A stretch of DNA of 64,000 nucleotides. Origin: Sipunculus nudus (taxonomy: Eukaryota > Annelida > Sipuncula > Golfingiida > Sipunculidae). The DNA lies in assembly GCA_026874595.1 (NCBI GenBank), contig JAPPUL010000081.1, positions 944,501-1,008,500 of the forward strand. Direction: 5' to 3'. Position numbers and translations under genes: made by a program. The notes under the pieces are model-generated. The model did no database searches, was not told where the DNA came from, and was given only the letters and a program-made list of their open reading frames with translations. Shown piece by piece: positions 26,311 through 35,926 of this stretch. The stretch's first letter is position 1. Each line of letters opens with the position of its first letter.

Positions 26311-27879
26311 CTATTTCCCGTCTACTTCACCTTCAAGTCTATCTGAACGATCTGGACTCTTTGGTCTGTCTGCCCGTCCTCTGTCGTTAAATAATGTATC
26401 CACTCGAGAGCGGCTTGTTGCTGCTTTAGCACCTCCATCCCCTCCTTCAACTACATATTCTGCATCTATATACCATGACAAGCCAAGCAACCTTAGTATC
26501 TCTTTTATGTCATTTCTATAGTTACCTGTTACTTCTGTTCCCCATTCAGGATAACTTGACACGCCATCTGTAAAATATCTTTTCGTATTTGCCGGGGCAT
26601 AGTCGTTTGCAAGTCCTTTTTTACTGTTCTTTGCATTATATTGATAGTCTAAATAATGCTTATTTTGAACTAGTGCAAGATAATTACTTCCTGATGCAAA
26701 CCGATCGTTATAAAAGTAGTCTGACCATTTTACGTTATCCCATGCTACTTGGGCCAGTCTAACATAATAGGGATTTTTTGACATCGTACCAAATTCACGG
26801 CTGAATGTTCGGGCTGTTCCACTTACATTCCCTGCATAGTTAGGATTGCCTGTATAGCCTCTTACATAATTTAAAAATATTCTTGCTGCATGTTCCCTAA
26901 CAAATAAACTCTTATTGTCTATTCCTGTAAATATAGCCTGGACACATTTCCAATTTAACGACGCCTTGCCTGATACACTCCCTCCACTATCTTTTGACGA
27001 GCCATAACTTCCACCTCCAACATAACCTCCTGATAATGCCGCCTGATCAACTGCAACTCCTCCTCGCTTTCTAACATCATCTAACCATTGCGCAACCTCT
27101 CCTCTATCTCCAACCTCTTTGACTCCTCTATAACATATCCTTTCTATATCAAGACCCTCTGCTCGCCCAGGACGCTCTGTTATCAACTCCCCTGTCTCTG
27201 GTTCAACACCAGGATCAAGTACTATTGACCTTATCTTTACTGCTCCTGCTGAGCCTAGGTAGATTGTTCTTATTCTTGGTTCATAAAACACCAATGGCAA
27301 AAACTCTTCTGGAGATATCCTCACCAATACCTCTTTGTCTCCCTTCGCAAGCCTTTCTATCACTCGCCGTCTGACTATCTTCATCTTTAGCACTCTATAT
27401 CCGTATCGCACCTCTTTTCGCGTCTCTACATTACTTGCAAGCCTTTTATCTACATGACGTTCTATCAACTTTAACCCTTTCCCTACCTCATCTGTCCAGT
27501 CCCCAAGATAGCCTATACACTTCAAGCGGACCTTCGGATCTTGATTGTCAAAACCTCCTATATACGCTGGCAATGCCGATGCGTTGCCCACTATGTCATA
27601 ATATGACTTTTGACCACCTTGCACATCCTGTCTTACAAGTTCATCATGAACCGCTTCAAACGTATCGTATACTACTAGTCTCAACACCGTCTTATCCCCT
27701 GATCGTATACGACTTATGATCTCATTGATCTTTTTTTCACGCAAAAGCTTGTCTTCATCCTCAAATGGATCTACCGCCCTCTCTCGCCTGTCATAATCAT
27801 CTTCCAACACCTGCCCGTACACATACACACTAGTTAGTATCATGAACAGCGACATCAACAAGAAACTCAATTTTCTCAT
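26311..27879 (-). CDS. Exported HEAT-like protein, smaller paralogue
   Basis: 522 residues with a classic signal peptide (MRKLSFLLMSLFMILTSVYVYG) and AAGGAGAGG upstream. Three blocks match the larger neighbour. RIRSGDKTVL (57-66) corresponds to RVRKGDRKAF. GFDNQDPKVRLKCIGYL (109-125) corresponds to GLYNKDPRVRLVAINLL. AIFTGIDNKSLFVREHAA (315-332) corresponds to GGLDNRNFLVQREVAKW. The blocks look like HEAT helical hairpins. A Gly/Ser-rich linker (282-305) and an Arg/Asp tail complete it. Function unknown; a periplasmic scaffold is a reasonable guess. Confidence 0.8.
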   Translation of the reverse strand: MRKLSFLLMSLFMILTSVYVYGQVLEDDYDRRERAVDPFEDEDKLLREKKINEIISRIRSGDKTVLRLVVYDTFEAVHDELVRQDVQGGQKSYYDIVGNASALPAYIGGFDNQDPKVRLKCIGYLGDWTDEVGKGLKLIERHVDKRLASNVETRKEVRYGYRVLKMKIVRRRVIERLAKGDKEVLVRISPEEFLPLVFYEPRIRTIYLGSAGAVKIRSIVLDPGVEPETGELITERPGRAEGLDIERICYRGVKEVGDRGEVAQWLDDVRKRGGVAVDQAALSGGYVGGGSYGSSKDSGGSVSGKASLNWKCVQAIFTGIDNKSLFVREHAARIFLNYVRGYTGNPNYAGNVSGTARTFSREFGTMSKNPYYVRLAQVAWDNVKWSDYFYNDRFASGSNYLALVQNKHYLDYQYNAKNSKKGLANDYAPANTKRYFTDGVSSYPEWGTEVTGNYRNDIKEILRLLGLSWYIDAEYVVEGGDGGAKAATSRSRVDTLFNDRGRADRPKSPDRSDRLEGEVDGK

Positions 27880-28038
27880 CTAATCCTCTCCTTATTTTTC
27901 CTATTTTTTTTTATTGCATCTTTGCATTTTTATTGCAACGCCTTTCCTACTTTAATCCCTACTTTAATCCTTCCTCTTATAAAGCCCTCTCTCTTATAAA
28001 GCCCTCTCTCAGCTTTTCATCCCCTTTTCATCATACTA

Positions 28039-31000
28039 TTAATTACCCTTATAATCAAGTCCCGCATTGTCGTCCCGAACAGGATCTCCTAACCGACTCT
28101 TTTCCTTATCCCGCCCCTCTTTAAGCATTCTATAACTACGCCTTACGTCTCCTCTTATATTACCTATCTCCTCAGACGGAACCTCTTCCTCTACAAAACT
28201 TTTATAACTGCCTTTTCCTTTAATACCCTTTCCATATCTATCTATATATTCCTTTCTTCTATCCTCATCTATCAATGCAAATATGTCTGCATCTGTCACA
28301 CTCCCTATCAGTATCCCAACTCGCCCAACTGGTATGCCTGATGCCCCCTTCTTCTTTACTATTGCCTCTTCTGGCTTCCCTACATATTCTGTTTTACTAA
28401 ATGTTTCATTATTATATTTCCATTGCACATAATTTCTTTCATAATATACGATATCACGCCGCTCGGCATCCTTTATCCCTTGTACAAATTTACGCGCATA
28501 CCCATCAGTTACCGGATCTCCTATATGCTTTGTTACTGTACGATTATATTCATAAAATAACACCATCCACTTCGCTACTTCTCTTTGCACCAGGAAATTA
28601 CGATTGTCAAGCCCACCCCTTATTACATCTATATCCTGTTTTGTAAAAAACATTCCATTGCGACCTCCTGACATTCTGGGTATCGGCGTCCTTAATGGAA
28701 CACGGTATGGATCCCATTCCGCATCTATCCTTACTACCAAGGTCAGAAAGCTTCCTTTGGGCATCTCCTGTAAAAAATCTGCTTCTCCTCCACTCCGTAT
28801 CTTGTTTACCAAAACCCTTCGCACTATAAACCTTTGCAATTTCAAAAGCTCATGTCCTACTATCTTCTCCTGCACTTTTACATATACCTCTCCCTCTCTT
28901 CCATACTCAAGTTTTGTATCAAAAAATAAGTACGGACTCTTATCTACTGTCTCAAGCTCTCTTAAAAGCTTATTTACCTTGGACAGCATAGAAGAACCAG
29001 GTATTAGCCGTCGCAACATATGTATTATTAGCAAACGCTTTTGAGGATCTTTTGAAACCATTGCCCCTAACAAACCTTCCACTATCTTTTCACGCTTTGC
29101 TTTCCATTGTGGCGGAAATTGATAAAAACCCACTCTTATCTTTTCTTTATCATCTTCTGCCTGATCAAGCGGCTTTTGCTGATCATAATATCCATAGTAT
29201 CCCCCCTCCCCATGACTCCCATATTCATTCCCATCACTTTTAACGCTATCAGAATTCTTGCTAACAGTATCTAATTTACCACGTGTCCCTTTTAGACTTG
29301 TTTCGTCCGATGCAATATTCCCTCGACGTAACCCATATTGCTTTACACTCCCCTTTATCCCTGACATTAACGACTGCAAATTATCTCGCGCCCGCCTTCC
29401 TCTGCTTAATTCCAATGCGAGACTCTCATGCCCATGAAACCGCCTCCCTCCCGCTGATACCACTTCTGCTCCTGCCATGAAATAACTTAAAAAATCATAC
29501 CCAACATTTCCTTGATTAAATTCCTTCTCTATCTTTAACAAAATTAAAAATGCGTTCTGCAAATCTATATAGGAAGCCTTTAGTATATCCTCTACATTCG
29601 ACAAAAGCAAGGAATGCAACGTCTCAACTGCACGAACCTTCTCGTAATATTGAGCTATCTTTGACCTGTCAACAGATTTTATATCGCCTAAGCCTCTAAG
29701 CCCAGGCTCCTGACCAGGATCCGCTCCACCTCCTGCCCCCTCTCCTGTTCCACCCCTTGTATCCCCTTGCTGACTTTGCCCAGATATAAACGACCCTAAT
29801 GACAAATAGTCATCTATTACTCTAAACGACAATCGCCCATCTTTTACATACCGGAATAATGGATGGCTATAACCACCCTCTCCTAAAAGCCCCTCTTCTC
29901 CTGAGCCTATATCCTCACCACCTCCTGCCTCATCACCCGCCTCATCAGATACAAGACTTTCATCTGACTCTTCCTCACCCTCAGACACCACCTCCCCATC
30001 TGCTGCCCCATCTGCTGCCCCATCTCCCGACCGCTCTATCTTTGCCTGCTCATTTTCCACACTCTCATTCTCCACACCACCATTTACACCCAATCCAGCA
30101 TCTACTCTCTCCTCACCCTCTAACTCATCCTCAATCTCTTCAGCCACACCCTCCTCTTGCCCAGGCTTTCGCCTACTATGATAAATTATATCTGTCTCCT
30201 CCGGAAACTCAACCTGATTACGATATAACTGCAATTTCTCTTCCCTATCTTTACCCCAAGAACTTGTATCTACTTCATCCGATTCTCCCCACCAATCATC
30301 TGGCTGCTTAGGTACTATTAACTCTGCATGAAGATGGCGACCCCTAATTGTATCTACTATTAACTCTCGCTTCCTCGCCTCTCTTAACGATTTTTTTATG
30401 CTCTTTCTAACAGCCACACTTGTCTCTGGCCTGTCATACAACCTTTTCAGAAATCTTACACACTCTTCACGCGTACTAACAACATTGTTCCACAACATCC
30501 CTTCTATTATCTGCTTTACTTCCTTTTCTCCAAAAATCTTAAAGCCCGGAGACTTCATAGGTACATTTCTTATCGACTCACCATCTATTTGATCCGCCAA
30601 CGCCCTAAATGCATCCTTATTTATCGTACGCAAAGCACGAGCCTCCTTCTTTATACGAGATACCCACAAAGCCCGTACCACAAACAACTCCAGCTTCTTC
30701 ATCTCTTCCCACACACTATGATATGCATAATATGCCGACTCCCCTACAATCTCACTGCCAGGATTCCGGTAATCTATATACAAATACACATGCTTAGGCA
30801 TAGCCTCAACTTCTCCCAACCTATATTGTGTCTCAAAACCACTAATCTGTGTATCAGCTCCATAGCGCAAAAGAGACGCCTTAGTCCACACATTGCTCCT
30901 TTGCTCACGCCCAGTACTATAATCCCGCCTGCCCACCACAGTTACATAATCATTCCTCTCATTCCTCCTATAAAGCCCAGACGACAAATACGACCCCTTC

Positions 31001-31815
31001 CCATTTCCATTCAACAAATCCTCAAGCCCCCCACTTGACCCATCTTTATATCTATCACTTATATAATATGGAGCGCCACCACCACTTGATGCCACTGCCC
31101 TCCAGCCAAGTCGAGGATTCTCTACACTCGGAATATCAAGATCACGAGCCCGCCATTTCGCACGCTCCGTCGTAACCGTCTCAAGCAATAAAGCTCGCTT
31201 CACCCCCTGATAAATGCTTGCCTCCGGCCTAAGTCGCCTTAACAAATTTATCGCTACCAATCTAACACGAGGATCCTTATTATATAATCCCCCCAATATC
31301 GATTTTAACACCCTCTTCCTAACTCCTGTCTTCCCCTGAGTCAGCACTCTCTCTATAGTAACATTTTGCCGCTTTGCCTCCGCATACAACTTCCATATAA
31401 CACCCCTACTCTCAACAGATCCCACACTAGTAGGATAACTACGCGCACTCTGATGTGTATAAGGATTCCCATATCCATCCAATAACCCATATCCTACATA
31501 CAAAAATGCCTTCCTATCGCCTTTCCTAACTCGATTTAAGAAATTTTCAACACGCTCATCCCATGTCCCAAGCCTCCACGGCAACCTTTGTCTTGACTGC
31601 GTCATCTCTGACAAACCATTTTGCCAACCTCTCTTTGCAAAATATGACCTCTTGTTTGAAAACGAAAGCTCTTCCTTAAAGCCCCTCCGCTCATCAAGCC
31701 CATATAATCCACTCCCCGTAAGCAGCAAAGCCATAAACAATAATCTATAACTATGCCTAATCACCCCCCCCCGATACCTAATACTTCCTACCCGGTTTCC
31801 ACTTCTTGCAAGCAT
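28039..31815 (-). CDS. Giant exported HEAT-like protein with internal duplication
   Basis: 1258 residues. Start ATG 31815 has AAGGAG eight bases upstream. The N-terminus is an unusually long Arg-rich n-region (residues 1-24) before a hydrophobic core (25-39). HEAT-like block A occurs at about 165-215 and 907-957 (KDPRVRLVAINLLRRL versus KDPQKRLLIIHMLRRL). Block B occurs at about 365-470 and 980-1090. Between them (500-890) is an acidic, Gly/Glu/Ser-rich region with DGAADGA repeats. The 522-residue neighbour carries a third copy of the module. A G9 tract spans codons 15-18. No enzyme motif seen. Confidence 0.82.
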   Translation of the reverse strand: MLARSGNRVGSIRYRGGVIRHSYRLLFMALLLTGSGLYGLDERRGFKEELSFSNKRSYFAKRGWQNGLSEMTQSRQRLPWRLGTWDERVENFLNRVRKGDRKAFLYVGYGLLDGYGNPYTHQSARSYPTSVGSVESRGVIWKLYAEAKRQNVTIERVLTQGKTGVRKRVLKSILGGLYNKDPRVRLVAINLLRRLRPEASIYQGVKRALLLETVTTERAKWRARDLDIPSVENPRLGWRAVASSGGGAPYYISDRYKDGSSGGLEDLLNGNGKGSYLSSGLYRRNERNDYVTVVGRRDYSTGREQRSNVWTKASLLRYGADTQISGFETQYRLGEVEAMPKHVYLYIDYRNPGSEIVGESAYYAYHSVWEEMKKLELFVVRALWVSRIKKEARALRTINKDAFRALADQIDGESIRNVPMKSPGFKIFGEKEVKQIIEGMLWNNVVSTREECVRFLKRLYDRPETSVAVRKSIKKSLREARKRELIVDTIRGRHLHAELIVPKQPDDWWGESDEVDTSSWGKDREEKLQLYRNQVEFPEETDIIYHSRRKPGQEEGVAEEIEDELEGEERVDAGLGVNGGVENESVENEQAKIERSGDGAADGAADGEVVSEGEEESDESLVSDEAGDEAGGGEDIGSGEEGLLGEGGYSHPLFRYVKDGRLSFRVIDDYLSLGSFISGQSQQGDTRGGTGEGAGGGADPGQEPGLRGLGDIKSVDRSKIAQYYEKVRAVETLHSLLLSNVEDILKASYIDLQNAFLILLKIEKEFNQGNVGYDFLSYFMAGAEVVSAGGRRFHGHESLALELSRGRRARDNLQSLMSGIKGSVKQYGLRRGNIASDETSLKGTRGKLDTVSKNSDSVKSDGNEYGSHGEGGYYGYYDQQKPLDQAEDDKEKIRVGFYQFPPQWKAKREKIVEGLLGAMVSKDPQKRLLIIHMLRRLIPGSSMLSKVNKLLRELETVDKSPYLFFDTKLEYGREGEVYVKVQEKIVGHELLKLQRFIVRRVLVNKIRSGGEADFLQEMPKGSFLTLVVRIDAEWDPYRVPLRTPIPRMSGGRNGMFFTKQDIDVIRGGLDNRNFLVQREVAKWMVLFYEYNRTVTKHIGDPVTDGYARKFVQGIKDAERRDIVYYERNYVQWKYNNETFSKTEYVGKPEEAIVKKKGASGIPVGRVGILIGSVTDADIFALIDEDRRKEYIDRYGKGIKGKGSYKSFVEEEVPSEEIGNIRGDVRRSYRMLKEGRDKEKSRLGDPVRDDNAGLDYKGN
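31764..31772 (-). repeat. G9 tract in the signal region of the giant exported protein
   Basis: Nine consecutive G on the coding strand in codons 15-18 (Arg-Gly-Gly-Val), ahead of the hydrophobic core. A gain or loss of one base would frameshift the protein after 15-18 residues, on/off switching in form. Confidence 0.85.
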
Positions 31816-32683
31816 ACTCTATTCTCCTTCTATTTCATATTCTATTCATTTCATATTATATATATCATATTCTATATATTCCATTTAGCCAAGATAAACA
31901 AGCTAGCTATCCTCTTACTTTTCCCTCTTACTTTTCCCTCTTACTTTGTATAACAAACCACTAGCTTCTCCCTCCTTCCCCCCCCCTTCTTTTCCCTTCT
32001 TTTCCCTCCCTCCTTCTCCTTTTACTCTTGCCTCACTCTTACACCGCTTTTATTCTTGAATTAATACTACCCTTTAATCTGATAACCTAGCTATAACCAA
32101 AGCCTGCCTTAAACCCATGTTTAAGCTAAAATCCTAAATCACAGTTACAAACAATAAAATAGTATAACCACTTAATCGCCCTTAGTCAATAACACTTAAA
32201 ACATAATCGATTAATTATTTATATTAATTTATATTGCCAAAATCTATTGCACTTATCTATGTCTTTACCTATGTCTTTATTGTCTCACTTAACTTAAGCT
32301 GCTTTGCAACTTGATAACAAATTGATAACAAACCTTTCTATGCCCACTAATTCTTATCTAGTACACTTTAAGAGTTAAATATAAGCATTGCTTAATGTAT
32401 AAAGTAAAAAAATACTAAAAAAAGATTTGTTTATTCTGATTTTTTATTAGCTGCCCTTTTTATATTTAATATTTATATCCTATTCATTAACGTCATCTCT
32501 TTACCACTTTTTCACACGAATGTGCTTTATTAAGCACTTTCTTTCCTCCCATAACAAGTATTTTTATGTTTTATAATATTTTTTTACCTAATTATTTATA
32601 TCCTCACTACCATATAAATAGTTTTATTTTTATCCTTTATTTATAACTTTTAACTTTTAACTTTTATTCATAAAGAGATCTAT
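31816..32683. other. Long divergent intergenic region with repeats and a C9 tract
   Basis: 868 bases with no convincing gene. It holds a 13-bp repeat (cctcttacttttc, about 31911-31947), a C9 tract (31978-31986), pyrimidine-only stretches, an 11-bp direct repeat with gataacaaatt (about 32311-32334), and a 6-bp hairpin GTGCTT/AAGCAC at 32522-32537 followed by a T-rich run. It must contain promoters for both divergent genes, but none can be called with confidence. Confidence 0.55.
31978..31986 (-). repeat. C9/G9 tract upstream of the giant exported protein
   Basis: Nine consecutive C on the plus strand, about 165 bases upstream of the start of the giant exported gene (G9 in its own orientation). 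It could alter promoter spacing if a promoter lies here, but no boxes were recognised around it. Confidence 0.75.
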
Positions 32684-33292
32684 ATGCAAAATAATAAAAC
32701 CTCTTTCCCGTATTTCTATGACCCAAACCTCTCACAAAGCATCAATAGCAACATTAACTTGGAAATCCTTAAATATAGTAGCATTTACGTCCTTAAAAAA
32801 ATGTCTTTGGAACTCGATGAGGGCGGATTGGCTTTCTCTTTGCCTCTTGCTCAGCTTGATGAATACATTGAACCCGTTTTTGACCACCTTATGTTTAATG
32901 AACTTGTTCATATTAATGTTGACGATGCTTTATATGAAATTACCGACAAGGGTTTTGACTTTATTCAAAATATTATAGATGAGGCCGAGGATTATATAGA
33001 AAGATATAGCGACTTTGACCCTCACACTCGCATTAATTTAATCCTTAATGATAACTTAAATCCTCTTCGCGTTCGCTTCCTTTGGGGACTTTATGATGGC
33101 GAGTTTGACGACTTTGACCTCTGGCAGGATAACTTGGATTTTGACTTCGACGAAAGAATCGACGATTGGAGGCTTATTATTACTAGAAAAGAGTTTTATG
33201 ATATCCTCTTTGAAGAGATTAGTTTTGACCCCCCGCAGAACCTCCATGACGTCTTTGACCCAAATTCTAACCAAAATAATTCTAACAGCTAA
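32684..33292 (+). CDS. Acidic cytosolic protein, function unknown
   Basis: 202 residues, no signal peptide. Residues ~25-105 look like a winged helix (YVLKKMSLELDEGGLAFSL, then DALYEITDKGFDFIQNII). The C-terminal half is very Asp-rich (DGEFDDFDLWQDNLDFDFDE). The Asp-rich part is read from a plus-strand region with T-ended codons, matching the following genes. It is the first gene of a plus-strand run to pyk. No family was recognised. Confidence 0.68.
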   Translation: MQNNKTSFPYFYDPNLSQSINSNINLEILKYSSIYVLKKMSLELDEGGLAFSLPLAQLDEYIEPVFDHLMFNELVHINVDDALYEITDKGFDFIQNIIDEAEDYIERYSDFDPHTRINLILNDNLNPLRVRFLWGLYDGEFDDFDLWQDNLDFDFDERIDDWRLIITRKEFYDILFEEISFDPPQNLHDVFDPNSNQNNSNS

Positions 33293-33565
33293 TTAATTAT
33301 ACCTTTGCTCCCTAAAGACACTTCTACTTAACTCTTTTAAAGACTTTTATCCTAAATTGTTTTTTATATTAACTTATATCTTAACTTATTGTAGCTTTTG
33401 TATTATCTTTTCCTTGTATGTCGCTTTTAAGGCTTTTCGTCTTATTTTTGATTTCCATGTGGTTTTCTTAACTTAAATTACAAATTACATGTTTGTCGAT
33501 AAGGTGTTTGGCTTTTTTTTAAAGCTTTTGGTTTACATATTCTTTTAAATTGTAGGTATTAATAT

Positions 33566-34411
33566 ATGAGTACTAAAAACGTTTTAATCACTATGGCTGC
33601 TATTTTATTTGTTTACTATATCTTCTTCTATGACAGCTCTCAGGGCTTTATTAAAAATAATAATAACCAAAACTCTCCTAATGTTAATGCTAATGCCCCT
33701 TGGGCTCAGGGCGATTATGGACAGGAGCTCCTTATTAAACTCGATGTTGAGGCTTTGCAAAAGGCTTTTATTAAGGCTAAGTCCCCTCAGGAATTTGAAA
33801 AAGAGGCTAATAGATTATACTCCGGCGATGAGGTCATTTCTATATTCGTTCAAAGCCCTTCTGAAGCTTCTCAGAATGTTACCCTTTACATAGACCAGAC
33901 CCAAAACGGCTTCTCAGACGACGATACCAAGCTTATTACCTTAACCCGTAATGTCAATAATCAACAGGTCGAATATTCAAGAAGCGGCTATGGCCCTTAT
34001 TCTTACTATAATACCACTTCACCTCTTACTTATGCTTTGACGGGTGCCCTTATTACCTACTGGGCTATGAGAACTCCTTTTTATAGCACTCCTGTTTCCA
34101 ATTACTCTAACTTGAGAAATGACAGGAACTCTTTTAGAAATACTCCTGCCGGACAGGCTCAGAACCAGAAAACTAAACAGGCTTCTTCCAATTTTAACGA
34201 AAATGCTTCCGATAAACAAAAAGCTTCTGCTCGATCATGGGCTTCTAAATCAAAGAGGAGAGGTAGTTGGGCCTCTTCTAATAACTCTCGGGCAAAAAAA
34301 CAAACTACTAACCGTTCTAATCGCGCTACTAATAGATCTTCCAGGCGTAGTATTTGGGGAGGGGGAAGCTCAAGAAGAAGTAGTGGCTTTAGAGGTTTTA
34401 GGCGTAGATAA
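33566..34411 (+). CDS. Membrane-anchored protein with Ser/Arg-rich tail, function unknown
   Basis: 281 residues. One N-terminal membrane segment (VLITMAAILFVYYIFFY, residues 6-22) is followed by an Asn-rich linker and a mixed domain (50-130). A second hydrophobic stretch is at about 150-168 (LTYALTGALITYWAMRT). The last 90 residues are Ser/Asn/Arg/Gln-rich and end in RRSSGFRGFRRR. The tail could bind nucleic acid or anionic envelope polymers. It lies between an unknown gene and glyA with wide gaps, so co-transcription is uncertain. Confidence 0.66.
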   Translation: MSTKNVLITMAAILFVYYIFFYDSSQGFIKNNNNQNSPNVNANAPWAQGDYGQELLIKLDVEALQKAFIKAKSPQEFEKEANRLYSGDEVISIFVQSPSEASQNVTLYIDQTQNGFSDDDTKLITLTRNVNNQQVEYSRSGYGPYSYYNTTSPLTYALTGALITYWAMRTPFYSTPVSNYSNLRNDRNSFRNTPAGQAQNQKTKQASSNFNENASDKQKASARSWASKSKRRGSWASSNNSRAKKQTTNRSNRATNRSSRRSIWGGGSSRRSSGFRGFRRR

Positions 34412-34600
34412 TTTTTTCCACTGTCTTTTCCACTGTCTTTTCCTTTTTTTTACTCATTTATAACTTTTTTACTCATTTATAACACTTTATTTTACTTTTT
34501 TTTGCTTTTTTTGTAATATTTTATCTCCTGGCTAAGTATTACATTTATGCCCTTTTATTCACTTTCTTTTTTTTAAAACCATTTTTAGGAGCCAACCCCT

Positions 34601-35842
34601 TTGACAGATTTAGCTACTACTGATAACCATATATTTCAACTCATCAATAAAGAGGCTTTTAGACAAAAGAACAAGATCCGTTTAATCCCTTCTGAGAATT
34701 ATACCTCTAAGGCTGTTATGCAGGCTACGGGCTCTTGTCTTACCAATAAGTACTCTGAGGGATATCCTAGAAAACGATATTATGAAGGACAGGAGTTTAT
34801 TGACCAAATAGAAGAAATTACCATAAGTCGTGCCAAAGAACTCTTTCATATGGACCATGCCAATGTTCAGCCCCTTTCCGGTTCCCCTGCAAATATGGCT
34901 GTTTATCTTGCTTTCCTTAAACCTAATGATACCATTATGGGTCTTTCTCTGCCGCATGGCGGGCATCTTACGCATGGTTGGAAGGTTAGCTTTTCTGGCA
35001 TCCTTTATAACTCTGTTCCTTACGAGCTTAATGAGAACTCTTTGCTTATTGATTATGACAAACTAAGAGATATTGCCAAGCGTTCAAGACCTTCTATCAT
35101 CTGGGCTGGGGCTAGCGCTTATCCTCGTATCATCGACTTTAAGGCTTTCTCTTCTATCGCATCTGAGGTCGGCGCCTTGTTAGTTTGTGATATTGCTCAT
35201 ATCGCAGGGCTTGTTGTCGCTGGCGTGCACCCAAGTCCTGCTCCCTTTGCTGATATCATTACCACTACCACTCATAAAACTTTAAGAGGACCTAGGGGTG
35301 CTTTGATTCTTTCTAAAGAAGCTTTTAAGGATAAACTCGATAAAGCCGTTTTCCCTGGCCTGCAGGGAGGCCCACATAATCACACCACTGCTGCTATTGC
35401 TGTTGCCCTCAAAGAGGCTACTTCTTCCGATTTTAAACTTTATGCCAAAAGAACTGTCGATAATGCTAAAATACTTGCCAATGAACTTATAAACAAAGGT
35501 TTTAACCTCGTTACAAAGGGTACTGATAACCATCTTATCCTTATTGACCTTTCTAATAAAAATATTACCGGCAAAGAGGCTGCCTCGGCTTTAAATAAGG
35601 CTGGTATTGTTGTTAATGCTAATGCTGTCCCTTTTGATAAACGAGGGCCTTTTAACCCTAGCGGTATTCGCATTGGAACCCCTGCTATAAGTTCTCAGGG
35701 CATGGGACATAACGAAATGCTTACTTTAGCTTCATGGATTGAACAGGTCATTTTGAAGCATCACGATTCTAACCTTATTGCTAAGATAGAAGCTCAAGTT
35801 AAGGAGCTTTGTAAAGCATTTCCCCCTCCAGGCCTTGATTAA
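34601..35842 (+). CDS. glyA: Serine hydroxymethyltransferase
   Basis: Interconverts serine and glycine with transfer of a one-carbon unit to tetrahydrofolate. The PLP lysine is in TTTTHKTLRGPRG. Other landmarks are NKYSEGYPRKRYYEGQ near residue 50, PLSGSPANMAVY and VFPGLQGGPHNH. The 413 residues are normal. Start is TTG at 34601, supported by AGGAG nine bases upstream. The gene is on the plus strand but its coding strand is C/T-rich, like old residents of the lagging strand. Confidence 0.97.
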   Translation: MTDLATTDNHIFQLINKEAFRQKNKIRLIPSENYTSKAVMQATGSCLTNKYSEGYPRKRYYEGQEFIDQIEEITISRAKELFHMDHANVQPLSGSPANMAVYLAFLKPNDTIMGLSLPHGGHLTHGWKVSFSGILYNSVPYELNENSLLIDYDKLRDIAKRSRPSIIWAGASAYPRIIDFKAFSSIASEVGALLVCDIAHIAGLVVAGVHPSPAPFADIITTTTHKTLRGPRGALILSKEAFKDKLDKAVFPGLQGGPHNHTTAAIAVALKEATSSDFKLYAKRTVDNAKILANELINKGFNLVTKGTDNHLILIDLSNKNITGKEAASALNKAGIVVNANAVPFDKRGPFNPSGIRIGTPAISSQGMGHNEMLTLASWIEQVILKHHDSNLIAKIEAQVKELCKAFPPPGLD

Positions 35843-35926
35843 CTCTACTCTCTACACTTATTTTATATCACCTTTTTAGATATATTATTTTAACGCAAGC
35901 TCTTAAGGAGTTATTATATTTCTTGC

